64,000 bases of DNA from Triadica sebifera (GCA_023653625.1 CM042900.1:28820144-28884143); one strand, 5' to 3'; counted from the stretch's first letter, positions 1-13,268 are shown. The notes: generated by a model from the letters alone, not told the origin. Made by a program: numbers and translations.

Positions 1-2034
1 GACAGTAGGGAGGGGCCTTCAATGGCCTCAAGGTTAAGGGAGAAAAATTATAACTTTGGCATCTAATATTGAATTTACAAGGTACAAATAATGGTTTGCA
101 ATTGACAAAAAATTAGATTTGTATTGAAATGTTAAAAAAAAGTTATTGACCCAATTAACTCTTTACCAAATTGAGGGCATTGGTTCAAATTGACCAAAAA
201 GTGTTTTTTATATGAGTCAGACCCAAATACTAACTCAGTCGTGCGTAAGTGCTCAACTTTAATAATTACCATAAACAATTAAAATTTCATAATACACAAT
301 GTGTACTGTTAAATATCCATTGATAGTTCTTCACCAATACATATAGCTATAGCTATAGCCATTCTTTAATGAAGAAGGTTTAAGAAATTGGAATAATATT
401 TCACTTTCTCAGTCTCAACCTTTTCAATTATATTACCCTTCATCTAAATGATATTGTTCATGTCGGAGAAAAATTTTGTCTCAATGAGATTGTCCATTTT
501 ATGAAAACAATCAATTTTCTTTTTCAACTCCATCTTTTGCTTCAATAAATACTTCATAATTTTCAAACTCTATTAATTTTACATTTTTTTTAAAAAGGGT
601 ATTATAATTAATTACGTAGAGTATTAATGTTCTTTTAATTCTAGCACAACATCAACAATAGTCAATCTCATCGAGGCAGAGAGAATATTTTATTTAGTAT
701 ACAAAATTTATTTATTTATTGTAATTAATCAAATGTTTGAGTTTGAAGGGTCATTTCCTATTCAATTAACACCAAATTAAAGTAAGTCTTAGATAACAAA
801 ACCACCTTATCAGTGCTTGATTAAAATAGTTGCAAAATTATGAACTTTGACACTTGATTCCATATAATTTGTAAAATCATATTTAACTGATAAATTATTT
901 TCTTATGCATGTATATATATATATATATATATATACATATATTAGGACAGATCTAAAATTTATTTTTAGTGGAAGCAAATTTATATAAAAAAATCAATGT
1001 ATAGAAAAAAATTACAAATTTTCAAACACTCATATATATGTTTTGGTGTAAAAAAAATCATATTTATAATTATATAATAATATGAATTCTAAATTATTAC
1101 AATTATTCTTTTCGAGTACTTCGATACCTTAATTTATATAATTTTTTCATCATCAATTGGGCAAGATACTATATATTTAAAAAAAATTCTAGGGACTAAA
1201 ATTAAAGATGTACCAAGAAATATTTTAGAGAGTCATGGGACAATTCACATCCTAGATCCATGCATGATATACACAAGTTAATTATCAAATGATATAATCT
1301 AATTAAGAATTAGTGGATTAGTTAAAGGGTGATTGCTAATGGTGGAATAACTTCAAATCTTAAATAATGATATTATCATATTAATAAACATATACATATA
1401 TTTATGGTATTACTTGCTGGAAGAAAATGGCACCAACCTTCACAAAAACATCCATATATATTTTCTCTCTTGGGTAAAATTCTATCTTAATTTGGATTTC
1501 CCAAATTGAAGCACAACCAGCCCTTTCCCAATTGGTTTTAGTGTAATTAACCTAGCTAAGTTGTAAAATTGGCTGTTAACTATAACCTGTGAATTGTCAA
1601 ATAACTTAATTCTCCAATAATCCTATATTTGATCATTAGCACTAAACACACAGGAAAAAAATGTTAGCTATACGTAACTATCAACTTCTTGCCTCAATTA
1701 ATCAACATGAACATATATATATCGTATAATAATCAATATCAAAGTGTGAAAAAGAGGACTAATTTACTAAAGCGTAATTCAACCAACAATCTTTACTTAA
1801 TTAAATCGTAATTCTACCAAATTAGCATTATCAACACTTACGTTAGCTTCATATATATGAAATCATCAGGAAGCGGTTGCTTGTAGGTTTATAGCCTTAT
1901 AGGCTATAGCTCCTGACGACAACAACAACAACAACATAACCAAATTGCATGCAATCTATTAGTCACCATCCACATCTTATATATATATATATACTCCCAG
2001 AGCAGCTCACTGAATCAATAATTAATCTAACAAA
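1..2034. other. AT-rich intergenic region
   Basis: I see no gene here. The stretch is very AT-rich, with short (AT)n tracts (for example 908-936) and no open frame that resembles a protein family. The last few hundred bases are the presumed promoter and 5' leader of the desiccation-related gene that starts at 2035. Confidence 0.6.
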
Positions 2035-3047
2035 ATGGCTAATAATTACTCTATCTTCTTCACCTTTGTTTACCTTGCTCTTGTGGCTCCCGCTATTGCA
2101 CTGGGCTCATCCACGCCTTACTGTGGACCAATAGAGGCTGACGACAAAGAGCAGCTTCAGTTTGCATTAAATTTAGAATACTTGGAAGAAGAATTCTTCT
2201 GTTATGGTGCAGTTGGTAAAGGGCTTGACGCTCTTGCTCCAGAATTAGCCAAGGGTGGTCCTCCTCCTATTGGAGCCCAAAAGGCCAATCTTGATTATAT
2301 CACTCGTCGAATCATTGAGGAATTTTGCTACCAAGAAATTGGTCATATTAGGGATATTACGACAACAGTTGGTGGATTCCCAAGACCTCTATATGATCTC
2401 AGCAGTGAAAGTTTCGCAAAAGTGTTTGATGAAGCAATTGGTTATAAATTGAACCCTCCATTCAACCCTTACCTCAACACAATCAACTATCTCTTAGCAT
2501 CTTACATCCTCCCTTATGTAGGACTCACAGGATATGTGGGCACCATTCCAAATCTACAGAATTACACTACTAAAAGAGTAAGGATTTAATTTATATATAG
2601 ACATCAAATAACTTGATTAATTATTTAATCATTTGATTTTATTTAATTTTGAATTAATTATATATGCAGCTAGCAGCGTCGCTGTTGGGGGTAGAGGCAG
2701 GGCAAGATGCGGTGATACGTGGGATGCTGTACGAGAAAGTGTTGGAGGAAGTGAAGCCTTATAAGATAAATGTGGCGGAGTTCAGTAATGGGATATCGTG
2801 GCTAAGGAACAAGCTTGGGATGTGTGGAATCAAGGATGAAGGGCTAATTGTACCTCTGCATCTCGGGGCTGAAAATAGAACCGATAGCAATGTGTTGTCG
2901 GCAGATGTGAATTCGGTGTCGTATGCCCGCACCCCACCTGAGATTTTAAGGATTGTGTATGGAACTGGTAGTGAATGTGAGCCTGGAGGTTTTCTGCCTC
3001 ATGGTGGAAATGGTCGGATTGCTCGGAGTTTCTTGGACAAACATTAA
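2035..3047 (+). CDS. Desiccation-related protein, PCC13-62 type (ferritin-like domain)
   Basis: Two exons, 2035-2577 and 2670-3047, joined in phase 0 across a 92-bp AT-rich GT-AG intron (AGA|GTAAGG ... TGCAG|CTAGC). The product is about 306 residues, close to the roughly 313 of Craterostigma PCC13-62. Residues 1 to about 23 are a hydrophobic signal peptide (ends near IALG), so the protein is probably secreted. The rest is a ferritin-like four-helix bundle: ALNLEYLEEEFFCYGAVGKG near residue 46 and IIEEFCYQEIGHIRDI near residue 98 supply the helix glutamates and histidine, and LLGVEAGQDAVIRG in exon 2 is a family signature. Known relatives accumulate in drying tissue or are constitutive wall proteins; biochemical function is not established. 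The start is the first ATG in frame and directly precedes the signal peptide. Confidence 0.9.
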
Positions 3048-3354
3048 TTAGGTTTAGTCACTTCGTTATGTATATATGTATATGTGTTTGATTTGACACT
3101 GCTGTCTGGTTAATCATCTGCAATTATTTGGATCACATATATAATAATTTGCATTACGTTTATTTTAGCGAATTTGTACAGCTTTTTCTTTGTTTGTCCA
3201 CCCAAATAATGGAGGTGCAGTACCCATTAGGGTGGCTCCAAGAAAATTTTTCAGATTATAAATTTCCAATTTTGAACATATATATATATATATATCTGTG
3301 TGTGTGTGTGTGAAGTTTGAATTCCAAATTTTTAGATTTTATTTTTCTGATTAC

Positions 3355-3960
3355 TAAGGGTGTATTTGATAATACAAAACTATATTATAATCTAGTTTGA
3401 ATATAAATTTAAGCTACTTAGACTAATAATCTATATTTGATAAAATAAATTATTTGTAAAAAAATATTAGATTATAATTTTCCTAAAAAAACTAGTAGAA
3501 TTATTGTTAGATTATGATTTTTTTTATTATAATCTTATTTTTTTCGCTTATGCTCTTTTTTTATTATTTTGGGTTGAAATACCTCATATGATTATTATAT
3601 TATTTAATATATATATATAATGTAATATTAGATAATAGAGATGGACATGTTTATTATATTGAATTATTTAATATAATTTTTATATTATTCAATATGCATA
3701 TATATTATATAATTTGTTTGTATTATATAATTAAATAGATTTTATATAGTATTTTTTATTAATATAAATAATTTTTTATTTCATTTTATATTTTTTTGTT
3801 ACTTTTTCAACTAATTTTTATAATCAATTTTAATTCAAGACTATCAATTATTAAATTTTCGATTACAATTAGCTAGTTTACAACTAAATTATTAATTTAC
3901 CACTACATTATCCAGTTAGTTTTGTTAAACAAATATATCATTAACCTGTTAGAATTCCAT
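3355..3960 (+). repeat. Dispersed AT-rich repeat family, copy 1
   Basis: The sequence from about 3355 (starting near GTATTTGATAATACAAAACT) recurs in altered form at about 32985-33580 (+), in part at 35928-36490 (+), and in reverse orientation at about 61870-62330 and 60480-60740. Shared landmarks are a central ATTCAATATGCATATATATTAT block and TTAGTTTTGTTAAA near the right end. It has no coding capacity and probably represents a non-autonomous DNA element about 0.5-0.6 kb long. Boundaries are approximate. Confidence 0.5.
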
Positions 3961-4230
3961 CCAAATAACAAAATTCTTAAAAATAAAATAAAGGCTACGG
4001 AGGAAAAGAACGAAAAATTCAAAGATATTAAAAAAGAGACAGATTTTGGGCACAGAGATTACACTGGACAAGTCCATAGCCAATCATAAGACGCAAAATT
4101 TGATTGGGGAATGGAGCAACGGGATCAGGACAAGTTTTTCTGTATGAACCTTTTGTAGAACTTTTTTTTATTATTATTATTTTGAAAAGTTATTTTAACA
4201 GTTAAAGACAGATAGAGACATAGAGTCTGT

Positions 4231-4310
4231 TGTCCTAACATATATTTTTAAATATTATTTTTTACTTAAATGTCCTAACATATATTTTTAAATATTATTT
4301 TTTACTTAAA
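4231..4310. repeat. Perfect 40-bp tandem duplication
   Basis: Bases 4231-4270 and 4271-4310 are identical (unit begins TGTCCTAACATATATTTTTA). A recent simple duplication in non-coding DNA. Confidence 0.95.
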
Positions 4311-4530
4311 ATTTATTTTAATTTTTGTAACACTCCATTTTGACGTCTTTATTTTAAGATATTCATTTTAGGGACAACTTTAAATAAAAAGTATCCTAGG
4401 GTTTTTTCCCTAAAATAAATTTATATTGCATGAAAAAAATTGAAGATTTATAAAGATAAATTGTTTAACCAAATCATAATATTTTGAATCCAATATATCA
4501 TATACGCAATCTGCCATTATGTGAAAATTA

Positions 4531-4561
<31 letters not shown>

Positions 4562-5667
4562 AATCGTTAATTAACAAATTCATGCATGCATGAAGCTTAA
4601 TTGGCTATTATTACAGGGTAGATTATATTAGGAAGAGCTTGTTCAACCATAGTAATTCCGAGAATATCGCAGAAATATTCAATCAATTGCAAGCATTTGG
4701 TTACCAACTGATCATCATCATCATCATCTCCTAATTGAAATCCATCAACTTTACATATATATATATATATACATGGTTCCTTCAATTCGGAGTCAGTTTA
4801 AAGTTTCCATCCCTCAACAACTTCTGAATCCCCAATTAATTAAGCATTAACATGCATGTTATTTTGGTATATCTTTCTACAAAATTTTTTATGAATTTTT
4901 TTATCTAAATTTAATTTATGAAAAAAATTTATAAATTAAATCATATAAAATAATAACTACTTTGTATACATATTAGATTATTAGATTATAATAAAAAAAA
5001 TTAAAAAAAAGAACTGATAAACAATCTTATCCTAAACTTTTAGCACATATTTATTATTCTAAATTTTGGAATAGCAACGAGATTTTTATTTTAAATTTAA
5101 GTTTGACAACAAAAATATTTGAGAATATTATTCTGATTCTTATATAAATATTCCTCATATCTCAAATTTGTTGACAATTGAAATTTTTTTTGTATTTTTT
5201 TAAATAAAATATTTTATATTCCCAAAAATACACTCAACAAAATTAAACGGAATATAAAAATGAAAATTTAGTTTTTATTATATAAATATATCAAAAAGAA
5301 ATATTGGAATTCCAAAGCACCAATTTAGAAATAAAATTCTATTTCTCATATAATCTTATTTTTTTCTTTTAGTATACCAAATATGTCATTAATTTCTTTT
5401 TTTTTTCTCAAAGATAAAAATCTTTTTTTTTTTTGCCTATCTCCTCCAGTTATTTATGGGTCTTTTAAAGGAAAGATAGAAGAGACCTTTATCCACACTT
5501 TGACAATTAATCTCCCCCATTTTATTGAATATTTTATAATTTCGTTTTCACTTTGAGAGGAATTTTGAAGTTTTTGTAGGTTTTGTTGTTGGCAAAAACA
5601 GACATAACCAATAGGGCCCCATCAAACGTCCTTCGTGACCTCATTCATCAAGTTTCATAATATGATG

Positions 5668-5715
5668 ATTTTTGGAGACTTTAAGACTAAAATTTTTGGA
5701 GACTTTAAGACTAAC
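5668..5715. repeat. 24-bp tandem duplication
   Basis: Two near-identical 24-bp units containing TTTGGAGACTTTAAGACTAA lie end to end in non-coding sequence. Confidence 0.85.
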
Positions 5716-6203
5716 ATGATGGATCTATGATTAATTAGACCTTGCATTTCTATAATACAATCAATTGTAATGCTCCATCCGCTGTATGCAGCCATCTTCT
5801 TTTTATATATTTTTTTTTATTTGTCTAAAGAGACATTATTAACTTGTTAATTCATTGCATACTTTCTTTTCCTTTTGCTTTGGTTTATACATTCGATAAC
5901 TTTTCAACTCAATCCTTCATATAATGATGGCAAAATTAATGCAATATTAATCTTCTGGTTTTATTATTTTTTTTTTCTATTGAGTATTTTTACCTTTGTT
6001 TTAACCAATTCCTTAATTATGATACTCTTTTTTTACAATTTTTTAATGGGTTCGTTCATACAATTTTTGCCTTCTTTTGTATACCTATCACCGGTGATTA
6101 TGCAATTTTCTAATGCAAAATTATATTTTACCGATCCAATAATTAAACAATTTTAATAAAAATTAAAAATGATGTATACAAATAGATGTTCTAATATTTA
6201 AGG

Positions 6204-6205
<2 letters not shown>

Positions 6206-6256
<51 letters not shown>
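6206..6256. repeat. (AT)n microsatellite, about 51 bp
   Basis: Uninterrupted TA dinucleotide run. A second run of about 46 bp follows at 6395-6440, 138 bp away. Confidence 0.97.
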
Positions 6257-6258
<2 letters not shown>

Positions 6259-6391
6259 AGAGGCCTATTTGTTATGGCAGTTAAAAGGTCGTTTTCCTAA
6301 TGTCATTTGATTCCACGGAATTGTTGGAGGAATTGGAAATGTTATGGGAGAGGCACTCAATGTGGTGGGGAGCAAATCATGGAGTGAATTG

Positions 6392-6394
<3 letters not shown>

Positions 6395-6440
<46 letters not shown>
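6395..6440. repeat. (AT)n microsatellite, about 46 bp
   Basis: Uninterrupted AT dinucleotide run, close to the similar tract at 6206-6256 and only 100 bp from the fold-back element that begins near 6541. Confidence 0.97.
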
Positions 6441-6447
<7 letters not shown>

Positions 6448-6540
6448 CAAAATCCACCATTTATAAGACATATTAGGCCCCATGTCTTTGGAGTCTGGAG
6501 ATATTTTCTTTATCCTCTCATATTTCTCCATTTTATTTTA

Positions 6541-6689
6541 ATTTTAAATTCACATTAAACATTTCCGTAAGTTTTCATTATTTCAGTCATATTCAATGGA
6601 AATTATGATTAATTTCACATCAAGTACTAATGTTTTTCTAATCAGTGATTAAGAAAACATTAGTAATTGATGTGGAAATCATAATTTGC

Positions 6690-6720
<31 letters not shown>

Positions 6721-6768
6721 ACTGAAATAATGAAAACTTACGGAAATGTCTAATGTGAATTTTAAAAC
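6541..6768. mobile_element. Fold-back element (MITE-like), about 228 bp
   Basis: The left arm (from 6546: AAATTCACATTAAACATTTC then CGTAAGTTTTCATTATTTCAGT) is the near-perfect reverse complement of the right arm ending about 6768 (AACTGAAATAATGAAAACTT then ACGGAAATGTCTAATGTGAA). The pairing continues inward (TGGAAATTATGATTAATTTC with GTGGAAATCATAATTTGC; ACTAATGTTTT with AAAACATTAGT) to a short loop near 6640-6655. An (AT)n tract interrupts the right arm at 6697-6720. No coding capacity. It is either a foldback/MITE insertion or a locus able to make a long hairpin RNA. I could not define a target-site duplication. Confidence 0.8.
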
Positions 6769-7389
6769 TATAAGTTAATTTTGTACGTTAATTATATCGG
6801 AATTTCGCACTTTATTATAATAATATGTTTGAACAGTAATTTATTAAAAAAATCATTCAATTTTAATTTTTGTAGCAAAACAAAATTGAACAAAAAAATA
6901 TTTTGCATTAAAAAAATTAAAATGGAATTTTTTTAAATAATGATCTAAAACATTATTACTAATTAAAAAGTGCAAAATTCAAAGACAGCTTACACATTAG
7001 TAAGCAATTACAAACATCAACTTATCCGCACCCTAAATTGATATAATGCCATGTCATCTTTCTGATTTTGCTTTCCCCGTGTGTCTTATAAAGAAGCACA
7101 AATGTGAATTAGGGTTTCTCTTTTATAAATAGCATAGATTCTTTTTCTTTTTTCTATTTTTTAATCAATATAAAACGAGCAAATTCGATAGTATACCTAA
7201 GTAGTTTAATTACAATATTATGATGTTAAAAAGTAAATATTTTTAACATTATTCCAATTTTGGGTGTTAATTTTTTATTTATTTTGGTGCTACAAAGACA
7301 TTTTTTGAACTAAAAAATTAAATTTTGTGTGCTATGAAATAATACTGGGCTATATTAAAAATTGTAATATAATTATAATAATATATATT

Positions 7390-7500
7390 ATGATAGCACT
7401 GTGTATAGTCTAGTAGAAAGTGTATTTTTACCTAAGCCACATATTTCAGGTTCGAATTCCCCTCTTCTGTTGTAGCTAAAAATAATAATATATATATAGT
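7390..7500 (+). mobile_element. Possible tRNA-derived SINE remnant
   Basis: TAGTCTAGTAGAAAGTG at about 7407 resembles a pol III A box, and GGTTCGAATTCCC at about 7449 is a good B box, with spacing like a tRNA gene. There is no tRNA cloverleaf and an A-rich tail (AAAAATAATAATA) follows, so a degraded SINE head fits better than a tRNA gene. Weak evidence. Confidence 0.35.
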
Positions 7501-8159
7501 TATCAAAATTCTAAGATTTGGACCAATAAATTTTAATTTTATGATACTAGAACTGTGATATTTGGATATTAAAACTCTAGGTCTCCATTATAAAAAAAAA
7601 ATTATAAGATTTTTAGTTTCAACTATAATCAGAACCCTTGAAAAAAAAATTATTCGACTATTATCTAGCAGGTATGAATAAAAAATTGAAAATAGGATGT
7701 TGAGAAAATGCATGCGCATGTTGGGCACGCTTTTAAATCTTAAAGAAACTATGATTAGGTTGATGACTACACCAATTTTCAAAAATTGAGTGGGTACAAC
7801 CTGAAAAGCAAATCCAAATCCGAACAACTCTGACATTTCATTTCTTGATTATCCATAAAGATAATTTGCACATCAAGAACCACAAAATCATCCTTTTTTT
7901 TTTTCTCTTTTTTATTTCGTACTAATCAAATCATATATATACTAATAGTATCACATTTTCTTGCTTGTTATACCTTAATTATAAAGTTATAGGATAACCT
8001 GAAGATTTTTGAGCCTCTGCAAGATTGCAATCCACCTATACGTCATTTGTTCTTGCAATTAATATATTTTCATTGCTTATATAGAAGTAATGTCCCAAGA
8101 AATTTTAGAAATTAAGACTCCATTTAATTTAATTAGTTGTTGAATTGCAACTAATTGTT

Positions 8160-8241
8160 GGTGACTGATGTAACTAATAATTGATAACTAATTAACATTA
8201 GGTAACTGATATAACTGGTAATTGATAACTAATTGACATTA
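8160..8241. repeat. 41-bp imperfect tandem duplication
   Basis: Units 8160-8200 and 8201-8241 share GGT(G/A)ACTGAT(G/A)TAACT and TTGATAACTAATT(A/G)ACATTA with a few mismatches. Confidence 0.85.
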
Positions 8242-10388
8242 ATATTTAGTAAAACTAATTAAATTGTTACTGTTAAAATATAAAATTTTCAATAAAAATA
8301 TAATTTATTTTATTCAAAATATATTTTTTTCTACGATGTAAGAATAAACAAAATAATTATTTGATAAAACTATTTATTATAATTATATTTTACGTGATTA
8401 AAAGGTTTGTAATCAATAACTAATCTCTTTTTTACATGAATCTATTCAGATCTTTTATTCACATAAAATGTCTGACATGTACAATCTGATTTTGTTACTT
8501 TAATAAGATCTTAATGCAACAATTGGGAACATTCTTGAATTGTCATGGCTTTCCATTTACATTAAAGTCTGTGATTGCAAGATTTTCTTCTTGATCCCAT
8601 GGTTGGATCACGAACTATGTATGGTGAATATGGAAGTGTTTGGAGTTGGTTCTGCAGTGCGGATGAATTTTATCTCTATAATTCCATTTGCCTTTTTTTA
8701 TGAACTGTGAATCCAGTGTTAAAAACTGGTTGTGCATTACTTTTGATTTTTTCAGAGTTTGTCACCCAAATTTCATGTAACAACTTAATAAGCTCGAATC
8801 TTAATTTATGTTTAATATATTAAATAACATATATAGCAATTAAAAATATATTATATATTTTTATGATTTAAAAATAAAAAATATTATTAGTTAACTATTA
8901 TTTATAAAATATTTATATTTATAATTATAAATAATTTATTGATTGAAAAAATTAACTTGGAAGAAATAAGTATTTTGTAATTGATAAAATTTATAAGAGT
9001 AATATAGTTCAAATAAAAAATTAAATTAAATAACCTATCAACTGATGAAAAAAATTTCAAATTAAGTTTTTTCAATTAGCAGTGAGTTTAAAATCAGCTA
9101 TCAACTATTGATTAAGATATTTTATTAAATACTTTTAAAAGCTAAACCAAACGCTCTTTAAAAAATAAATGGATTGATATTTGGTCTTATGCTGCCAAGA
9201 TAAATTTAAATTAAATATGCCTGTAGAAACAAAAAAAAAATAGAAAATCAACTCCCCCTAATATATCTAGGATCTATTAGATTTATTAGTTTCTAGGGGT
9301 AGGTATTGACCCGTTAATGGGCAATTTTCTTTTTTATTTCAATTCATTAAGTTCAGTTTTATAAAACTAAAAGTCTAAATCAATATGTTAAAATTGGTTA
9401 ACCACTAATTGATTAACTGCTAATTTCGGTTAGTTTCAGTTTTTACTTTTTAACCATTAAATAAATAAGCCATTTAAATAGTTTCAAATTTTTTGAACAT
9501 TTATTTTCAAATTGTAACCTATAAGATCAATTTCTATTACAATAAATTTTTTATTTTTTCTCAAATATATATATATATAATGGACAACTAAATCAAAAAA
9601 ATTCCATTAAATCGTTTTTCCAGTTTGATTTCAACTCAATTTTTTTATTTTTCCTTTTATTTTATTTTTTGTTTTTTCAGCCCTATTTTGTAGTTGCTGT
9701 TACATGCTTTGTAGTTGTTGGAAGTTAGCCATTTCGATTAAACACTATAACATTTAGCGTGGAAGTCCCAAACGCTAAAAGTTGTTACGCTGAACTTTTC
9801 AACTAAAAGATTTGAAATTAAGAGGAATTATCTCTCTTTATTTTTATATTTTTCTCTATATTAATCAACTAATGAGGAGATAATGTTGGAGAGTATTTAA
9901 AAAGAAAAGTATATAATTTTTTAATTAATTTACTGGATTAGATTACACATATTCGGAATTGTTTGAATTGGTTAAATTTGGCAGACAACACTGAGTGGCA
10001 CTTTCCCCGGCCTTTTTCAGTTTTCTCGCATTATGTGTTGATGAGATGACTACGAATAATCATGACTCTACTGAGAGACCTATTAAATGCTTAGCATGTG
10101 CGACCATTTTTGCGATTCTTCTGATTTGCCATGCATCCATATCAATTTACCCTTTCTTCATTACCCAATAACCCAATAGGCAAATTTTGTTAATTTTATC
10201 ATTACGCAATAAAAATTCGCATTATATTCATCTAAAGATTCGAGCTTTCACACAACAATAGAGATTAAGACTTAATTCACAATTAAGTAGAACATATTAA
10301 AACCATTTAACCCCTTGGACTGGATGTTATTCAACTAGCACTAGCAGAAGCCAAATACTAATTAAGATTGAATTGATAATGGATAGAG

Positions 10389-13268
10389 TTAAGGGATCCA
10401 AGTAGGATCTCTAGGACTGAAGAATGAAGCTGTCACATGAGAATTGAGCAGCTTTAGTGCAGCAACGGAGTTGATGCACCTTGGCGTTTTATACTGATTG
10501 ATTGATCCCCCTTGGCCAATGAACAAATCCATCAGTGCCTCAAAAGTGCCCGGCTCCACCACACGTATCTCCAACGGTCCCACAGACTTGTCCAATGCAC
10601 GGCATCGCCTATACGTATAATCAAGCTCTTGCTCCACAGCAATACAACATTCTTGAAGCAACTTAGCATCAAGTGGGATCTGATTGTGTTTTACAACCGA
10701 TGCGTAATGTAGGATTTCCCAATACAATACATAGTGCCCTGGTACAGATGATGTGTCTGCATAGCTAGTGTATTCCACGAGCAGCGCATTGCAGGGTTCC
10801 AGTAATTTCTTTGCAGTTGATATGCTTTTGTGAAGGTCTTCCTCATTGGTTTTGTCATTATCAATGCTGAGAACTACATTTCTCCTGCAAATGAATCGAA
10901 ATTGCGGGGCTCGATTGTGGAATCCTCTCACTTGAAGCACATCACCGATACGGTAACGATAAAGCCCTGAATATTGGAAATCATTGAAAGATTCAACATT
11001 CATAAAGAGTTTTAGCATTTAATTTTACCCTAAGAAAAAAAATAATAAAATAAAAGAGAAGAAGCATGACGTCATAACTCAGAAGAAAAAAAATGGTAAT
11101 GACACATTTAAAATATTAAAAGAACCTATAAAAAAAAAAAAAAAAAAAAAAAAAGAAGCCTTTTCGGGGACGATATATCCTTACCAGCAAAGGTAGTGAC
11201 CACCTGACGTCATAACTCACAAGAAAAAAAATTGTAATGACACATTTAAAATATTAAAAGAACAAAAAAAGAAAAGAAAAGAAGCCTTTTCGGGGACGAT
11301 ATACCCTTACCAGCAAATGTAGTGACCACCAACTCATAATAACAGCCCCGTCTAACATGCACCAAATCAACAAGCTTATTATTGGGCACCTCTTCTTCCT
11401 CATCTACATCCACTAAGCACGTCCCGTTCTCTCCCAGAGGTATAAACTCAAAATAACACATGTTAGGCATGAGGGTGAATACCACATCAGCAGGATCATT
11501 CAAGGGTTTCATGTTGACCCCAAAGTAACACTCAGAGGAAGCATACATGGTAGACACCAGAGGCAACTTCTTATCACTGTAGTACTCAAGAGCTGGTATA
11601 TATTGTGCCATAGACCCAGTCACCACAGCTTCAATATACTTAGCCCTAGGCCAAAGATGACACAAAATACCCTTCCATGATGAGAGGCTGCAGATCTCCT
11701 CAATTTCATCCGCAAGACAAGGATTAGGTGATGATAGTATATTTAACATGCATGAACGGCAATCAGGATCTGTGATCATGGGATCCAGTTCACCACTGCG
11801 TATATCATTGCATAGGTGAACCCAGTTACGTTCCAGAGATGAAATGGCTCGAAGCAAAGCTGATGCAAATACAGCTCCAATCCTCAGGACTTGGTGACGG
11901 TGAATTAGACCAGATAGCAACTGGCAATACATGCTTTGGTTGCTGTCTTTGCACAAGATAGCAGGGTCTGGGCTAGTGAAATCATTGAATGGATCACGGG
12001 TTCGGCACTTAAAGTGCTTACTTTTGTAGTAACTAGTTAGCACAGTCCGAGCTGGTAAGCCGCAAGGAGTTGACTTTTCTGCCTTGACAAAGTACAGATA
12101 CATGGCCTTGCCTTCGTCCAAACCAGAGATGTACCTGAAATATATGTTAAGGTCAGAAAAAGCTGGATCTAAGACCTTTATAATAGATTGTTGCTCATAA
12201 GGAGAATAAAATGACGACAGTGCCTATCCAAGTTAACTCTGCAATCCAATCGACCCAATTTCCCTCTACTGCTCACTCGCCTACTTTTTCTAATTATGCT
12301 AGCAGCACTTACATGCATTCCAGATGTCAGACTCTGTACTAGGCAAATGTAAAAGTAATATACCTCATCAGCATATTGCCTGCTGCTGCACCGAATATGT
12401 CAAGGCTCATTACTCTGTACCTATACCATGAAAGGTCTTGTATTCTCTATTTACTTAGCTGAATATAATTATTCACTTTTGAGAGCAAGAAGGGAATGAG
12501 TTTCTAGCGAGCTCTAACCACTGATGCATGGTACTGAATTCTTTTCAATGCTGAGGTCATATCCACAGACCATACATTATACATGAACATTCGATTGTTC
12601 TAAATAATAAGACTGAATTAAAAAAAGTTCCTTCTGAATAGAATTATAAATTTCCCATAAGATAAATATACACATATCAGTACAATGAACATGCATAGAT
12701 ATAATCCATATATATAACTGTTAGCAAATAAAATTATACAATTTATAGGAGAGGTAACTGACTGGTTCATGATTGGCATAATGAGGTTATATATAAAGGT
12801 GCGACGGTCTAGATCCTCTGCTATTGATGGCATTAACTTAGGTTCTCCAGCAGAAGTCCCCGAACTGCAAATGCAGAAAGGCATATCAATGATTGAAAAT
12901 GAAAAATAATTAAAAAAAATATCCATATCCAGAGAATGGAAAGAGTACTGGTAACTTGTATAAAGGGAAGGAAAAGACCTGCATAACATCTCAGTTATAG
13001 GACGGCCAGAAATAATAGAGGAATCTTCTCCATCAGCAATTCTTTGGATATATGGATAGATATCTTTGTAAGTAGTGACAGGGACACAACGTTTAAACTC
13101 CTTTACATCTTTGGATCCCTTAATATAGTTGCACAAATACTCAGTTTGCCCATTTTGCATTAAGATCTCATTCAATATGCTTTCCTGAATTTCATCAGCC
13201 CTCTCCGTAAGCCTCTCAATTTCCTTCAATGCATCCTCACCTTTGTACTCCAACTTCTTTCCATCCAT
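10389..13268 (-). CDS. GH3.9: GH3 family acyl acid-amido synthetase, GH3.9-like
   Basis: Four exons on the minus strand: 13268-12979, 12864-12763, 12134-11311 and 10966-10389, all with GT-AG junctions in matching phase, giving about 597 residues (Arabidopsis GH3.9 is about 585). GH3 enzymes adenylate an acyl acid and join it to an amino acid, lowering free hormone in the cytosol; GH3.9 falls in the IAA-conjugating group. Visible motifs are the nucleotide loop SSGTSAGEPKLMP across the exon 1/2 junction (residue 97 on), YASSECYFGVN in the middle, and YRYRIGDVL at the start of exon 4. The N-terminus MDGKKLEYKGEDALKEIERL is almost the same as GH3.9 as I remember it, and the C-terminus ends in the family's FFSPRDPTWIP. 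Exon 4 has a few extra residues around VVKHNQIPLD. All key motifs look intact. A retrotransposon lies 620 bp upstream of the start, and intron 3 holds a duplicated donor site. Confidence 0.93.
11067..11330. repeat. Tandem duplication spanning the GH3 exon 3 end and splice donor
   Basis: Unit 1 (11067-11204) and unit 2 (11205-11330) both run from TGACGTCATAACTCA through GACACATTTAAAATATTAAA to CAGCAAA(G/T)GTAGTGACCACC. Unit 2 contains the last 20 bases of GH3 exon 3 and its donor. Unit 1 is a second copy of the same 20 coding bases and donor inside intron 3. The units differ mainly by a 25-base A run at 11130-11154 in unit 1. Confidence 0.9.

Larger units (their letters stand above)
3048..10388. 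other. Repeat-rich intergenic region
   Basis: More than 7 kb with no recognisable gene. It holds long (AT)n tracts, small tandem duplications, a fold-back element at about 6541-6768, a possible tRNA-derived SINE remnant near 7390-7500 and dispersed AT-rich repeats. Short open frames such as 4597-4785 (-) and 7588-7836 (-) match no family I know. Confidence 0.6.

Noticed and set aside
4597..4785. Minus-strand 62-codon frame with a run of Asp
   Set aside because: The Asp run comes from a short ATC/GAT repeat and the Tyr-Ile run from an (AT)n tract; no family resemblance.
6265..6531. Minus-strand 88-codon frame
   Set aside because: Nearly half is translated (AT)n microsatellite.
7390..7500. 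tRNA gene
   Set aside because: A-box-like and B-box sequences are present, but no cloverleaf with paired acceptor stem can be drawn, so only a SINE remnant is proposed.
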